The translations under genes were made by a program, and so were the position numbers. Source: Thermotoga sp. (GTDB lineage: Bacteria; Thermotogota; Thermotogae; Thermotogales; Thermotogaceae). Taken from it: DNA of 35,446 nt. This document shows, piece by piece, positions 7,726 to 19,170 of this stretch (its first letter is position 1; each line of letters begins with the position of its first letter). The notes beneath the pieces are model-generated. The model had not been told where the DNA came from. It did no database searches and saw only the letters and a list, made by a program, of their open reading frames with translations. Location: positions 1 through 35,446 of the forward strand of contig NZ_JAGGZH010000097.1 of NCBI RefSeq assembly GCF_021162145.1, read 5' to 3'.

Positions 7726-9029
7726 TTTCTACCCCTCCTTGTGGCTCGATAGACGGTTTTTGCAAGTTTTATGTATCTCACGTGTTCTATCTTGGAAGGA
7801 CAAGTGTACGTGCAGGAACCGCATTCTATACAATCCATGAGGCCGTTTTCCACCGCTTCATCGTATTTCCTCTTCGTGGACAAGAGGTAGAGCAGATAAG
7901 GCTGAAGGTTCATCGGGCATACCTGAACACACTTGCTACATCTTATACAGGGTTTTTGAGGCTGAGGTTTTCTCGGGAGAAAGACAGTTATCCCCGAGGT
8001 ACCCTTCATGACAGGAAGATTGAGATTCGTGATGGAGACTCCCATCATAGGGCCTCCCAGGATGACCCGTTCTGTGTTTTCATCGATTCCTCCACAGTAT
8101 TCCAAGACGTCCTTCACAGGTGTTCCAATTCTGACAATGAGATTCTTTGGATCCCTGACAGCGTCACCGCTGACAGTCATACCTCTTTCCACAAGGGGCT
8201 TCCCATCCACAACAGCTTCCTTCACAGCAACGCAGGTACCCACGTTTTGAACGACAACCCCAACATCCATGGGGAGGCCTCCCCTTGGAACTCTTCTTCT
8301 CGTTATCGCGTAGATGAGTTGTTTTTCTGCTCCCTGAGGATATTTGGTCCTGAGCAGGACAGCCTCAACGGGATATCCCTTGAAGACTTTCTTCAGATTG
8401 TGGTAGGCATCCATCTTGTTGCTCTCCACACCAACCACTGCCTTCTGAACTCCCAGTACTTTCATCATGATCAAAATCCCCTTGAGAATGTCCTCTGCCC
8501 TCTCCAGCATCAATCTGTGGTCTATGGTGAGGACAGGTTCACACTCTGCTCCGTTGATGATCAGAGTGTCTATTTTCTTCTCAGGGGGAGGAGAAAGTTT
8601 GACGTGGGTGGGAAACATGGCACCACCGAGCCCTACTATTCCAGCCCTTTTGATGACATCCAGAATTTCCTCTTTTGACATGCGTTCAAAATCGCCTGTT
8701 TCCAAGTGCATCCACTCGTCGTCGGAGGTCCTTTCTATGACGACAGCTTCAACGGACTTTCCAGCGATTGGGTGAAGAATCTTTTTTATCTCGATCACCT
8801 TTCCCGTCACAGGTGAGTGAAGATAAGCGGAAATGAAACCATCGGGTTCTCCTACTATCTGCCCTGTTTTCACTTCATCGCCGGGTGAAACCACCGCCTT
8901 GGAGGGACTTCCAGCATGGTTCAACAGAAAAACGTAGACTCTCTGGGGAAGTGTCATCCTCTCGATCGGTTTTTCTTTTGTCCATTCTTTTAGCTGCGGG
9001 GGATGTACTCCTCCTTTGAAAGTGAGCAC
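7722..9029 (-). CDS. rnfC: Rnf complex subunit C (NADH-binding, two ferredoxin clusters)
   Basis: Peripheral subunit that exchanges electrons with NAD(H). The 435 residues run from the RnfC N-terminus (LTFKGGVHPP) through a NuoF-like flavin/nucleotide fold (GLGGAMFPTHVKL) and an SLBB region to two [4Fe-4S] motifs: C361, C364, C367, C371 (CIRCSKCVQVCP) and C400, C403, C406, C410 (CIECGSCTYTCP). The GTG at 9029 is chosen because it gives the conserved N-terminus and has GGAGGTGA, which overlaps the upstream stop. A longer open frame to 9170 would run into the radical-SAM gene. With RnfB lacking ferredoxin domains here, RnfC carries the only visible dicluster module of the complex. Confidence 0.96.
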   Translation of the reverse strand: MLTFKGGVHPPQLKEWTKEKPIERMTLPQRVYVFLLNHAGSPSKAVVSPGDEVKTGQIVGEPDGFISAYLHSPVTGKVIEIKKILHPIAGKSVEAVVIERTSDDEWMHLETGDFERMSKEEILDVIKRAGIVGLGGAMFPTHVKLSPPPEKKIDTLIINGAECEPVLTIDHRLMLERAEDILKGILIMMKVLGVQKAVVGVESNKMDAYHNLKKVFKGYPVEAVLLRTKYPQGAEKQLIYAITRRRVPRGGLPMDVGVVVQNVGTCVAVKEAVVDGKPLVERGMTVSGDAVRDPKNLIVRIGTPVKDVLEYCGGIDENTERVILGGPMMGVSITNLNLPVMKGTSGITVFLPRKPQPQKPCIRCSKCVQVCPMNLQPYLLYLLSTKRKYDEAVENGLMDCIECGSCTYTCPSKIEHVRYIKLAKTVYRATRRGRK

Positions 9030-9033
9030 ACTT

Positions 9034-9885
9034 TCACCTCCAGTGCGCGTTGTAGATAGGACCTCTTGGGCTTTCGTTGTAATAGGGACGTGTGCAGTGC
9101 GGACATCCTCTTGTTCTGAACGCCTCTTCTGGAACACCACCAAACCATTTAACGTCGATAATTCTACCACTCTGATCGAAAATGATATCTTCTAGTGTTA
9201 TCAGATTCTTTTCAAGAAGATAGGTTGCAAGCTGAACTTTTCTATAACGCTCGAGGGAAGGTCTTTCTTTCTTCTCCAAGGCAGTACCTTTTATGGGTGT
9301 GAAAGCAAAGAGGGAGAACGTAATTTTTCTTTCTCTTGTCCAGAGAAAAAATTCGATGATATCTCTGTCACTCTCTCCCAGACCTACTATGACGTGCGTT
9401 GTGATCCTCCCCGGGAACATCTCTGAGGCTTTTTCGAGAACGGAAAGGTGTCTTTCGTATTTTCCACCCCTTATTTTTTCAAAAAGATCCTTGTTGGGGA
9501 CGTCCACAGCGATTCCTACTCTGTCGGCTCCTAGTTCGAAATACTTCACTACTTCCTCTAAACCGGCTGGTCTCACACTCACAGAGACGGGTATCGTGAA
9601 CCTCGGAACGATGCGATGAAGGGCCTCCTTGTAACCTGGTTGAGAAACGACCTGAATACACACCCTCTTGAAACGAGAGTTCAATTCATCGAAAAGATCG
9701 CTGGAGATTTCTTTCCAGACAACGCGGGAGAGGAGGTACGAAGGAGAGGTAGAAGACCTCGCTTGGGCACAGTAAAGACAGTCGTAGACACACCTCTCAC
9801 CGAGCATGAGGTACGCTGTGTCCATGTTGAACCGGATTTTGCCTTTCAACTTTTGAAGTGTTCCTACTGAGGCCCTGAGTACCAT
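9034..9885 (-). CDS. Radical-SAM protein, biotin-synthase-related, substrate unknown
   Basis: Radical-SAM enzyme of about 283 residues. The cluster motif C32-x3-C36-x2-C39 (CVYDCLYCAQA) is intact, followed by GADRVGIAVD and THVIVGLGESD of the barrel. The C-terminus has a second conserved-looking patch, RTRGCPHCTRPYYNE, that could bind another cluster or the substrate. It looks like the uncharacterised biotin-synthase-related group I remember as COG2516, and lacks the pattern of true BioB. The ATG at 9885 has a good GAGGTG site; ATG 9930 is open but poorly supported. It ends four bases before rnfC, so it is co-transcribed with the Rnf genes. A role in lipoyl or cofactor synthesis is possible but unproven. 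Confidence 0.85.
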   Translation of the reverse strand: MVLRASVGTLQKLKGKIRFNMDTAYLMLGERCVYDCLYCAQARSSTSPSYLLSRVVWKEISSDLFDELNSRFKRVCIQVVSQPGYKEALHRIVPRFTIPVSVSVRPAGLEEVVKYFELGADRVGIAVDVPNKDLFEKIRGGKYERHLSVLEKASEMFPGRITTHVIVGLGESDRDIIEFFLWTRERKITFSLFAFTPIKGTALEKKERPSLERYRKVQLATYLLEKNLITLEDIIFDQSGRIIDVKWFGGVPEEAFRTRGCPHCTRPYYNESPRGPIYNAHWR

Positions 9886-10145
9886 CGATTCACCTCGAAC
9901 CTGTATTCTCTTCCCGATTTCTTCAGACATATGAAACCGTCCCTCACAGATACTTCGAAGTCGTTGTACGTCTCGGGAACAGGTTGGTTCACTTCTATTC
10001 TCATGAAGATACCCTCCGCTGTTCTCTTCGCGATCTCCCTCTCCTTGTACAGTACAAATCTCCTTCTAGCTTGAACCGCAACACCACAAACCATCAAAAA
10101 GGCCGTCGTCACAATGAGCAGTGCAAAAAGAGTCTCGAGAATCAA
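9864..10145 (-). CDS. Small pilin-like membrane protein, start uncertain
   Basis: Unrecognised protein of about 93 residues. It opens with a hydrophobic helix (ILETLFALLIVTTAFLMVCG), then a basic amphipathic helix (VQARRRFVLYKEREIAKRT) and a short beta-rich tail. That order is typical of minor type IV pilins and pseudopilins. The frame just upstream reads LQLG-SLILE, which matches a prepilin cleavage site with glycine at -1 and glutamate at +5. However, no ATG, GTG or TTG provides a leader; the only nearby start is TTG 10145, after the cleavage point, with a weak AGG site. A GTG at 10337 would overlap the upstream gene by 187 bases. The gene follows the tail-anchored protein by five bases. 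Confidence 0.6.
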   Translation of the reverse strand: MILETLFALLIVTTAFLMVCGVAVQARRRFVLYKEREIAKRTAEGIFMRIEVNQPVPETYNDFEVSVRDGFICLKKSGREYRFEVNRWYSGPQ

Positions 10146-10150
10146 TGAGC

Positions 10151-11179
10151 CTAGCTGAAGAGAAGATAGGACATAATCAGAAGAATCCCCATCACGAGCA
10201 AAGCCAGAATGAACGCCAGGAAAAAATCCGAACTCGTCACTGTCCGAACGGATTGTACGTACTTTCTCGAGTGCAACTTTTCCTCTTCTTTCGATGTTCT
10301 CTCCCCCTCCAGTATTTCTCCGATCTTTTCCATCCACTCTTCGTCGGATGTCTTCACTCTATTTTCCCCGTACTTTATCTTCAGGTTTGGAGACACCATG
10401 GCCTTTCCGTAGATACCCTCGTCAAATTCAATCTTCAGAAGGTAAAAGTTACCATTTTTCGTTCTTATGAGTTCTTTCGATACCAACCTTCCCGGTAGGC
10501 TCGCCACGTTTTCCGTTCCAAACTTTTCCCTGAGGAAACTCTTGAATTTTTCGGAAAATTCTCCACTTCCGTAGTTGAGAATCACGAAGTCCACCACGTC
10601 TTCAACGTCTATCTCTTTTATGGTGACACCGTTCAGGGGATCGAGAACAGGAAAGATCTCGGGGAGGTTTTTAAGATCCTCCCTTTGAAGAACGCTGAAC
10701 ACCGTTTCTGTTGAGAGTTCTTCGAAATGTTGTTTTACCACTTCGAGAGACACGTCTTCGAAGTTTAAAGGAGTAGCAACAACTTCCACCTCGACCTTCT
10801 CAGACCATTCTCTGAGGATATCGGAGATGAACACTTTTAAAGCTTCGTAATCACCACTTTCAGTCAGTCTGAACAACTCACTACCGATAAGACGAAGGTT
10901 CTGTCTTCTAGACTGGATCAACCAGAAATCGAAGAACTCGTCCGTCAAAGCAGAGCCCTCCAAAACCTCTTTCAAGGCTTTCTCTTTTTTTGCCCTGAAA
11001 TCTTCGAGAAAATCCTCGAAGCTTCCGGTGAGGTCGACGGAATACTTCTTCGCATATCGACCAGGAACAACGAAGAAATCGTATTCGGGAATCTGATTCA
11101 GTTTTCCAAGAAAGTAGCCTTGAACGACCTCCGATGTCAACTTTGAAGTTGCCCTGAACTTCACAAAGTAAAGATCCAC
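10151..11179 (-). CDS. Tail-anchored protein of unknown function
   Basis: I do not recognise this 342-residue protein. Most of it is a charged soluble region rich in Glu, Lys, Phe and Val, without cysteines or an obvious catalytic motif. The last ~24 residues (FFLAFILALLVMGILLIMSY onwards) form a single membrane helix preceded by a basic stretch, so it is probably anchored at the C-terminus with its body in the cytoplasm. The GTG start at 11179 follows the glgC stop with no gap, behind a GGGGAGG site, so it is coupled to glgC. It may be a lineage-specific Thermotogae protein, and a partner of the pilin-like protein encoded next. Confidence 0.8.
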   Translation of the reverse strand: MDLYFVKFRATSKLTSEVVQGYFLGKLNQIPEYDFFVVPGRYAKKYSVDLTGSFEDFLEDFRAKKEKALKEVLEGSALTDEFFDFWLIQSRRQNLRLIGSELFRLTESGDYEALKVFISDILREWSEKVEVEVVATPLNFEDVSLEVVKQHFEELSTETVFSVLQREDLKNLPEIFPVLDPLNGVTIKEIDVEDVVDFVILNYGSGEFSEKFKSFLREKFGTENVASLPGRLVSKELIRTKNGNFYLLKIEFDEGIYGKAMVSPNLKIKYGENRVKTSDEEWMEKIGEILEGERTSKEEEKLHSRKYVQSVRTVTSSDFFLAFILALLVMGILLIMSYLLFS

Positions 11180-12454
11180 TCACCATTCCTCCCCAGACAG
11201 AACATAGTCACCCGACTCTAGCTTCTTTGTTTTGAAATCCTTGGGCTTCACACCAACACCTATGACACAGTTTTTTCCAATTATCACGTCGTCCGGGATC
11301 GTTGAATTCATGCCCACCACCGTTAAAAGCCCCGTGTATATCTTAGGGTCGAGTCTGTTCTCAGCATCTTCCCCCACACCCATTCTCACATTGTTTCCTA
11401 TCTTCACATTTTCCGCGACTATTACGTTTTCCAGATGACTATTTTCCCCTATTTCCGTTCTTGTCATGATCACAGAGTTTTTCACTACGGTACCCCTTCC
11501 AATCCTCACCCCTTGAAAGATCACGGAGTTAAACACCTCTCCGTAGACTTCTGCTCCTTCACTAACGAGGGAGATAGAAGTTTTGGCCTCTGGCGCCACG
11601 TAGGCTGGTGGCATCTCCTCAGAGTGGGTGAAAAATCTCCAGTTTGGGTCGTAAAGGTTGAAAGATGGCACAGGTAACACAAGCTCCAAGTTTGCCTCCC
11701 AGTAGGATCTGAGAGTCCCCACGTCTCTCCAGTACCCATCGAATCTGTACGCGTAGAGGGATCCTTTGTTCTCCTTCAAAATCTTTGGTATCACATCCTT
11801 TCCGAAATCATGTGAGCTGTTTGGATCGTTCTCAGCTTCTATGAGAACCTTTTTCAGAAACTCGTAATTGAACACGTAGATCCCAAGAGAAGCAAGATTC
11901 GAACGGGGCCTGAGAGGTTTCTCTTCGAAATCCACGATTCTTCCCTCAACGTCTGTTATTATAATGCCGAATCTGCTTGCTTCTTCCAGCGGAACCTCCA
12001 TGCAGGCTATTGTGCCGTCTGCTCCTTTCAACAGGTGGTAGTCTATCAGATCGTTGTAGTTCATGGCGTAAACATGGTCACCGGAGAGAACCAGAACGAG
12101 TTCTGCGTCGTTCTCTTCCAGAAATTCCAGGTTTTGATACACCGCATTCGCTGTTCCTTTGTACCAGTCGGATTCATTCCGTCCAACGTACGGTGGCAGG
12201 ATTTCGACCCCTCCATCTTTCCTGTCCAGATCCCAAGGTCTGCCTATACCTATGTGCTTCGCCAGAACGTGCGGTCTGTACTGTGTAAGCACACCAACTC
12301 TGTATATACCGGAGTTTACACAGTTGCTCAGCGTGAAATCTATGAGACGGTATTTCCCTCCAAACGGTACAGCAGGTTTTGCTATCCTTTCCGTGAGAAC
12401 ACCCAGCCTCGCTCCCTGTCCGCCTGCCAAGATCATTGCAACCACGTTTCCCAT
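11180..12454 (-). CDS. glgC: Glucose-1-phosphate adenylyltransferase, catalytic subunit
   Basis: Makes ADP-glucose from ATP and glucose-1-phosphate for glycogen synthesis. The 424-residue protein has an N-terminal nucleotidyltransferase domain with GGQGARL (residues 11-17), K26 in [15 protein letters not shown]126 in LSGDHVYAM and the sugar-phosphate region DFEEKP. A C-terminal left-handed beta-helix follows ([21 protein letters not shown]). Catalytic residues are all present, unlike in the adjacent paralogue. The start has a GAGGTGAG site. It is translated just after glgD, an arrangement expected for a two-subunit enzyme. Confidence 0.96.
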   Translation of the reverse strand: MGNVVAMILAGGQGARLGVLTERIAKPAVPFGGKYRLIDFTLSNCVNSGIYRVGVLTQYRPHVLAKHIGIGRPWDLDRKDGGVEILPPYVGRNESDWYKGTANAVYQNLEFLEENDAELVLVLSGDHVYAMNYNDLIDYHLLKGADGTIACMEVPLEEASRFGIIITDVEGRIVDFEEKPLRPRSNLASLGIYVFNYEFLKKVLIEAENDPNSSHDFGKDVIPKILKENKGSLYAYRFDGYWRDVGTLRSYWEANLELVLPVPSFNLYDPNWRFFTHSEEMPPAYVAPEAKTSISLVSEGAEVYGEVFNSVIFQGVRIGRGTVVKNSVIMTRTEIGENSHLENVIVAENVKIGNNVRMGVGEDAENRLDPKIYTGLLTVVGMNSTIPDDVIIGKNCVIGVGVKPKDFKTKKLESGDYVLSGEEW

Positions 12455-12465
12455 GATGTCTCACC

Positions 12466-13578
12466 TCACAGAACAGCTCTCTTCTCGAAGACGGGAAGTT
12501 CTCCGTTACCCTCCACGACCCGTCCTTCCCGTACAATACAGTTCTTATCGACTATCACGTTCCTCAAAACCGCTCCTTCCTCCACAACCGTGTTTTCCAT
12601 GATTATCGAGTTTTCTACGATCGCACCAACCTTTATCCTGACATTTCTGAACACAACAGAGCTCCTCACGGTACCGGCAATTATGCTTCCATCAGCTATC
12701 AGGGAGTTCTCCACGACAGCAGTCGAAGTAAACTTCGGGGGGGGAAGATCCTTCAACTTCGTGTATACCTTGCCATTTTTGTAGAACAGTTCATCACGGA
12801 CTTCTTTTTTCAGAATGTCCATGTTTATCCTGTAGTACTCGCGGATTCCTTTCTTCACGTTCCTCCAGTATCCGTCGAACCTGTAAGCATACACTTTCAA
12901 TCTGTCCAAGTTGGGAATCACTATATCGAGGAGAAGATCGTACCTTCCCTGGGGAGCGGTTGCGTAGAGAAGTTCTTTGAGAAGCTCTTTGTTGAGAAAA
13001 TAAACTCCGAGAAACGCGATGTTACCCTTCGGTCTGATGGGTTTTTCTTCTATCTCCACAACCCTCATGTCTCGATCGAGCTGTACGATCCCATACTCGC
13101 TCAAATTGTAAGTTTCGTCCAGTTCTTTCACAAGGAGCGTGATGTCCGCTCTTTTTCTGAGATGGTAGTTGAACATGTCTCTGTAAATCATCTTGTAAAT
13201 ATGGTCGCCCGAACCTATGAGGACATGATCTTCCTCTCCACGTCTCAATATTGTCATGTTCTGAAAGATGGCATCCGCCGTCCCCCTGTACCACACTTCC
13301 CTGTTCGGCCCAACGTAAGGTTGGAGGATGAAAAGGCCACCACTCTTTCTGTCCAGGTCCCACTCTTTCCCGGCGCCCAGATGATCCATGAGACTCCTCG
13401 GATTATACTGGGTCAGAATACCCACTTTCCTGATGCCGGAGTTCACCATGTTACTCAGTGTGAAGTCTATCGCTCTGTACTTTCCGAAAACAGGAACGGC
13501 AGCACTGGCCCTGACTTTTGTCAGGGGCCACAACCTGTCACTCTTCCCTCCTGCAAGGATCAAACCGAGCACTCTCAT
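12466..13578 (-). CDS. glgD: Glucose-1-phosphate adenylyltransferase, GlgD-type (regulatory) subunit
   Basis: Paralogue of GlgC that in Firmicutes forms GlgC/GlgD hetero-oligomers with raised activity. The 370-residue protein keeps the fold and several substrate segments (FGKYRAIDFTLSN, SGDHIYKM, EEKPIRPKG), but the active-site loop has changed. GGKSDRL replaces GGxGxRL, and the lysine matching GlgC K26 is S25 (KVRASAAVPV). It is therefore probably weak or inactive on its own. ATG 13578 is preferred because GAGGTG lies six bases upstream; GTG 13587 is also open. It lies 11 bases before glgC. Confidence 0.93.
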   Translation of the reverse strand: MRVLGLILAGGKSDRLWPLTKVRASAAVPVFGKYRAIDFTLSNMVNSGIRKVGILTQYNPRSLMDHLGAGKEWDLDRKSGGLFILQPYVGPNREVWYRGTADAIFQNMTILRRGEEDHVLIGSGDHIYKMIYRDMFNYHLRKRADITLLVKELDETYNLSEYGIVQLDRDMRVVEIEEKPIRPKGNIAFLGVYFLNKELLKELLYATAPQGRYDLLLDIVIPNLDRLKVYAYRFDGYWRNVKKGIREYYRINMDILKKEVRDELFYKNGKVYTKLKDLPPPKFTSTAVVENSLIADGSIIAGTVRSSVVFRNVRIKVGAIVENSIIMENTVVEEGAVLRNVIVDKNCIVREGRVVEGNGELPVFEKRAVL

Positions 13579-13614
13579 CTTCTTCACCTCTCCCTGTCCT
13601 CATCGAAAATTCTA

Positions 13615-14151
13615 TCACCCCCAGCTTCCTTCAACGAAACCGTTCGAGAGTTTTTTCAAAAGGTTGAGAATGGAGTTGGTGATGGGATCCGGATACTCCC
13701 TGACGACAAGGCATACCTTTTCTCCAACGCTTCTCATAGCGGACAAAAAACCTGCCACTCTGAGGACATGCCCCACTACCTCCGGAAACACCAGAACATC
13801 TGATCTTTCCACTGTTTCAACCGCACGTCCAGGCACATCGAGCATCTCCTCGAAACTCACTCCGTAACGTTTGGAAAAAAGGTTCAACACGGCACAGGAG
13901 AGGGAGAAAAGCACTTTTGGGTGTTCCGGAAAGTACTCTTCAAGTTCTTCAAAAAGACCGAATATCTGTCCAGACTTTGCTTCCTTCAGAAATCCTTCGT
14001 ACTCTTCCAGCACAGCGACTACAGTTTTGTAGTTCTCTCCCAGACTCTTCTCCGGCACGATGGAGGAGATTCCTCTAGATCCTTCCTCCATCAATTCCAG
14101 CCGTACAATTTCCCTGTTTCTCCATCTCTCCAGATGGTAGGTTACTATCAT
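13615..14151 (-). CDS. Conserved-looking protein of unknown function
   Basis: Unrecognised 178-residue soluble protein and the first gene of the long leftward series. It has a good GGGGAGAGG ribosome site. The N-terminal part (VRLELMEEGSRGISSIVP, then about 20 residues later a helix FLKEAKSGQIFGLF and SLSCAVLNLFSKRYG) faintly recalls the capping domain of enolase-superfamily enzymes. No barrel domain follows, so this is a weak impression only. The C-terminal half has VLVFPEVVGHVLRVAGF and ends at NGFVEGSWG. It is divergently placed from murE with 66 bases between them, and lies upstream of glgD by 36 bases. Confidence 0.75.
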   Translation of the reverse strand: MIVTYHLERWRNREIVRLELMEEGSRGISSIVPEKSLGENYKTVVAVLEEYEGFLKEAKSGQIFGLFEELEEYFPEHPKVLFSLSCAVLNLFSKRYGVSFEEMLDVPGRAVETVERSDVLVFPEVVGHVLRVAGFLSAMRSVGEKVCLVVREYPDPITNSILNLLKKLSNGFVEGSWG

Positions 14152-14167
14152 GGTCCTCTCCCCTCTC

Positions 14168-16966
<2,799 letters not shown>

Positions 16967-16970
<4 letters not shown>

Positions 16971-17875
16971 TCGCGGCAGACTTTCTTTTGAACCTTTTGC
17001 TCTATCCGGTTCTGATAAACCTGTTCAAGAGGAAGAGAGTGGGACAGTACATAAGAAAAGAAGGTCCCGACCTTCATGGATACAAAGAAGGAACTCCAAC
17101 CATGGGAGGTGTGCTGTTCGTCCTGGTCAGCCTCCTATTTGGAGTTCTTTCAAAAGTGGATGGTGTGACCCTTGCTGGGACATTTCTGTTCTTTCTCATC
17201 GGCTTCCTCGACGACCTTCTCAGCATCGCAAAGAGGAATTCCACCGGTCTGAAGGCATATCAAAAAGCTCTTCTCCAACTTGTTGTTGCCTCCGTTGTGA
17301 TCGTCCTTGTACGACCTGAAACGACCGTCGATCTTTTTGAAATCGAGCTGGAGATGGGTGCGTGGTACTATCTATTCGCACTGGTTGTGATCGTGGGAAG
17401 CTCAAACGCCATGAACTTAACAGACGGACTGGACGGTCTCGCAGGTTGGGTTTACATCAGCGGAACCATCCCGTACTGGTTTTTTCTCAAAGAAAAGGGA
17501 TTTTCAGAAAGAATCATGATCCTTCTGTGTGCGGGTGTTTTGGCGTTTCTTATCTTCAACTCCAAACCGGCCAGGATCTTCATGGGCGACACGGGATCGA
17601 TCACTTTGGGGGGAACCTTGGGGATCGTTTCTGTTCTTACCAAGACAGAGTTCTACCTAATTCTGTTCTTCCCCGTTCTGGTGGTTGAAACACTGAGCGT
17701 GATCCTGCAGGTTCTGTCTTTCAAGATCTTCAAGCGAAGAATTTTCAAGATGTCACCCCTCCATCATCATTTCGAGCTTCTTGGTTGGAAAGAGGAAAAG
17801 ATCGTGGCGGTTTTCACCGCTTTCAACCTGGTATCCTCCCTGATAGCCCTTGAAGTCTTCGGGGTGATAGGATGA
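16967..17875 (+). CDS. mraY: Phospho-MurNAc-pentapeptide translocase
   Basis: Integral membrane enzyme that transfers phospho-MurNAc-pentapeptide to undecaprenyl phosphate, making lipid I. The 302 residues hold about ten helices and every MraY signature: GTPTMGG (42-48), GFLDDLLS (the aspartate pair), [18 protein letters not shown] and the HHHFELLGW segment near the C-terminus. It is somewhat shorter than the ~320-360 residues common in other bacteria, mainly through short termini. It overlaps murF and murD by ATGA. Confidence 0.97.
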
Positions 17876-19170
17876 GGATCGGTCTTCTTGGGTTTGGAAA
17901 AAGCAACAGAGCCCTTCTGAAGTATCTCTTAAAGACTGAGGAAATTGAAATCTTTGTGAGCGAAGAGAAGAGGCTCGATGACGATACGAAGAGGTACCTA
18001 AAGGAACACGATGTCGATTTTGAAGACGGAGGGCACACCGAGAAACTTCTGAGCTGCGACGTTGTCTACGTTAGTCCCGGCGTGAAGCCCCAATCGGACA
18101 TCGTCAAAAGACTGGTTGCAAGTGGTGTGAACATATCCACCGAACTTCAATTCTTCCTAGACAAGGCAACCGAAGAAAGGGTCATAGGTATCACCGGAAC
18201 GAACGGAAAGAGCACTTCTGCTGCTTTGTTACATCACTCCCTTTCACACCGGGGTTTGAGGGTCTTCTTAGGAGGTAATTTCGGAACACCTGCCGTCGAG
18301 GCGCTCAGAGAAAATTACGACTACTACGTCCTGGAGGTGAGCAGTTTTCAGCTCTTCTGGTGTGAAAGACCCCGGGTCTCCAAGTTTGTACTTTTGAACG
18401 TATCGGAGGATCATTTGGACTGGCATTCTTCGTTCGAAGAATATCTCAAATCGAAATTGAAACCCGCATTCTTCCAGGAAGAAAAAGACGTATTCGTTTA
18501 CAACAAGGGTGTCGAGGTTCTGGAAGATCTGAGCAGTGTGAGATCAAAGAAGATCCCGTTCTGGACAGAAAGTACTTTCGTTGAAAAAGAGAAGCTGGTC
18601 ATTCAGGGTGAAAGTTTTTCCCTTCCAGAACCGTATCCTCACCAGATGAAGGAGAACATCCTGGCGGTCTCCGTTCTGTACAAGGAGCTTTTCGGTGATG
18701 TGGAGAGGTTCCTGGACTCTCTCAGAAGTTTCAAGCCTCTTCCTCACAGAATGGAGTTCCTTGGAAAGATAAGAGGAAGATCCTTCTACAACGATTCCAA
18801 AGCAACATCCACTCACGCGGTCCTGGGGGCTCTCTCGAACTTTGACGAGGTTGTGTTGATAATGTGCGGTATCGGGAAAGAAGAAAATTATTCCGCTTTT
18901 GTGGAAAAAGCAAAATCCAAAGTAAAGCACTTGATCGTATTCGGTGAGATATACAGGGATCTCAGGCCGCTTTTGAAGGATGCACCTTACAGCGTGGTTG
19001 ATGACTTGGAGGAAGCATTCGAAAGGGCACTGGAGGTTTCCAAAGAGGGAGACGTGATCCTGTTCAGCCCGGGTGGTGCGAGTTTCGACATGTACGAAAA
19101 CTACGCGAAGAGGGGAGAACACTTCAGAGAGATCTTCGAAAGATACAAAGAAAAGGAGGGTAGATCTTGA
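17872..19170 (+). CDS. murD: UDP-MurNAc-L-alanine:D-glutamate ligase
   Basis: Adds D-glutamate to UDP-MurNAc-L-Ala. The 432-residue protein has an N-terminal Rossmann domain ([19 protein letters not shown]), the ATP P-loop GTNGKST (109-115), [10 protein letters not shown], and the C-terminal [13 protein letters not shown] and [11 protein letters not shown] motifs. All ligase residues look intact. It begins ATGA-overlapped with mraY and ends under the TTG start of ftsW. Confidence 0.96.
   Translation: MRIGLLGFGKSNRALLKYLLKTEEIEIFVSEEKRLDDDTKRYLKEHDVDFEDGGHTEKLLSCDVVYVSPGVKPQSDIVKRLVASGVNISTELQFFLDKATEERVIGITGTNGKSTSAALLHHSLSHRGLRVFLGGNFGTPAVEALRENYDYYVLEVSSFQLFWCERPRVSKFVLLNVSEDHLDWHSSFEEYLKSKLKPAFFQEEKDVFVYNKGVEVLEDLSSVRSKKIPFWTESTFVEKEKLVIQGESFSLPEPYPHQMKENILAVSVLYKELFGDVERFLDSLRSFKPLPHRMEFLGKIRGRSFYNDSKATSTHAVLGALSNFDEVVLIMCGIGKEENYSAFVEKAKSKVKHLIVFGEIYRDLRPLLKDAPYSVVDDLEEAFERALEVSKEGDVILFSPGGASFDMYENYAKRGEHFREIFERYKEKEGRS

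Noticed and set aside
7184-7765. Minus-strand alternative frame of 193 codons across rnfD
   Set aside because: Overlaps rnfD completely, has Arg/Ser/Cys-rich composition, and rnfD is unambiguous.
9030-9170. N-terminal extension of rnfC to 9170
   Set aside because: The extra 47 residues overlap the radical-SAM gene and lack family similarity; GTG 9029 has an excellent ribosome site.
13609-13614. TAGAAT on the minus strand before glgD
   Set aside because: Resembles a -10 box, but no -35 or extension is present and it abuts a stop codon; chance match cannot be excluded.
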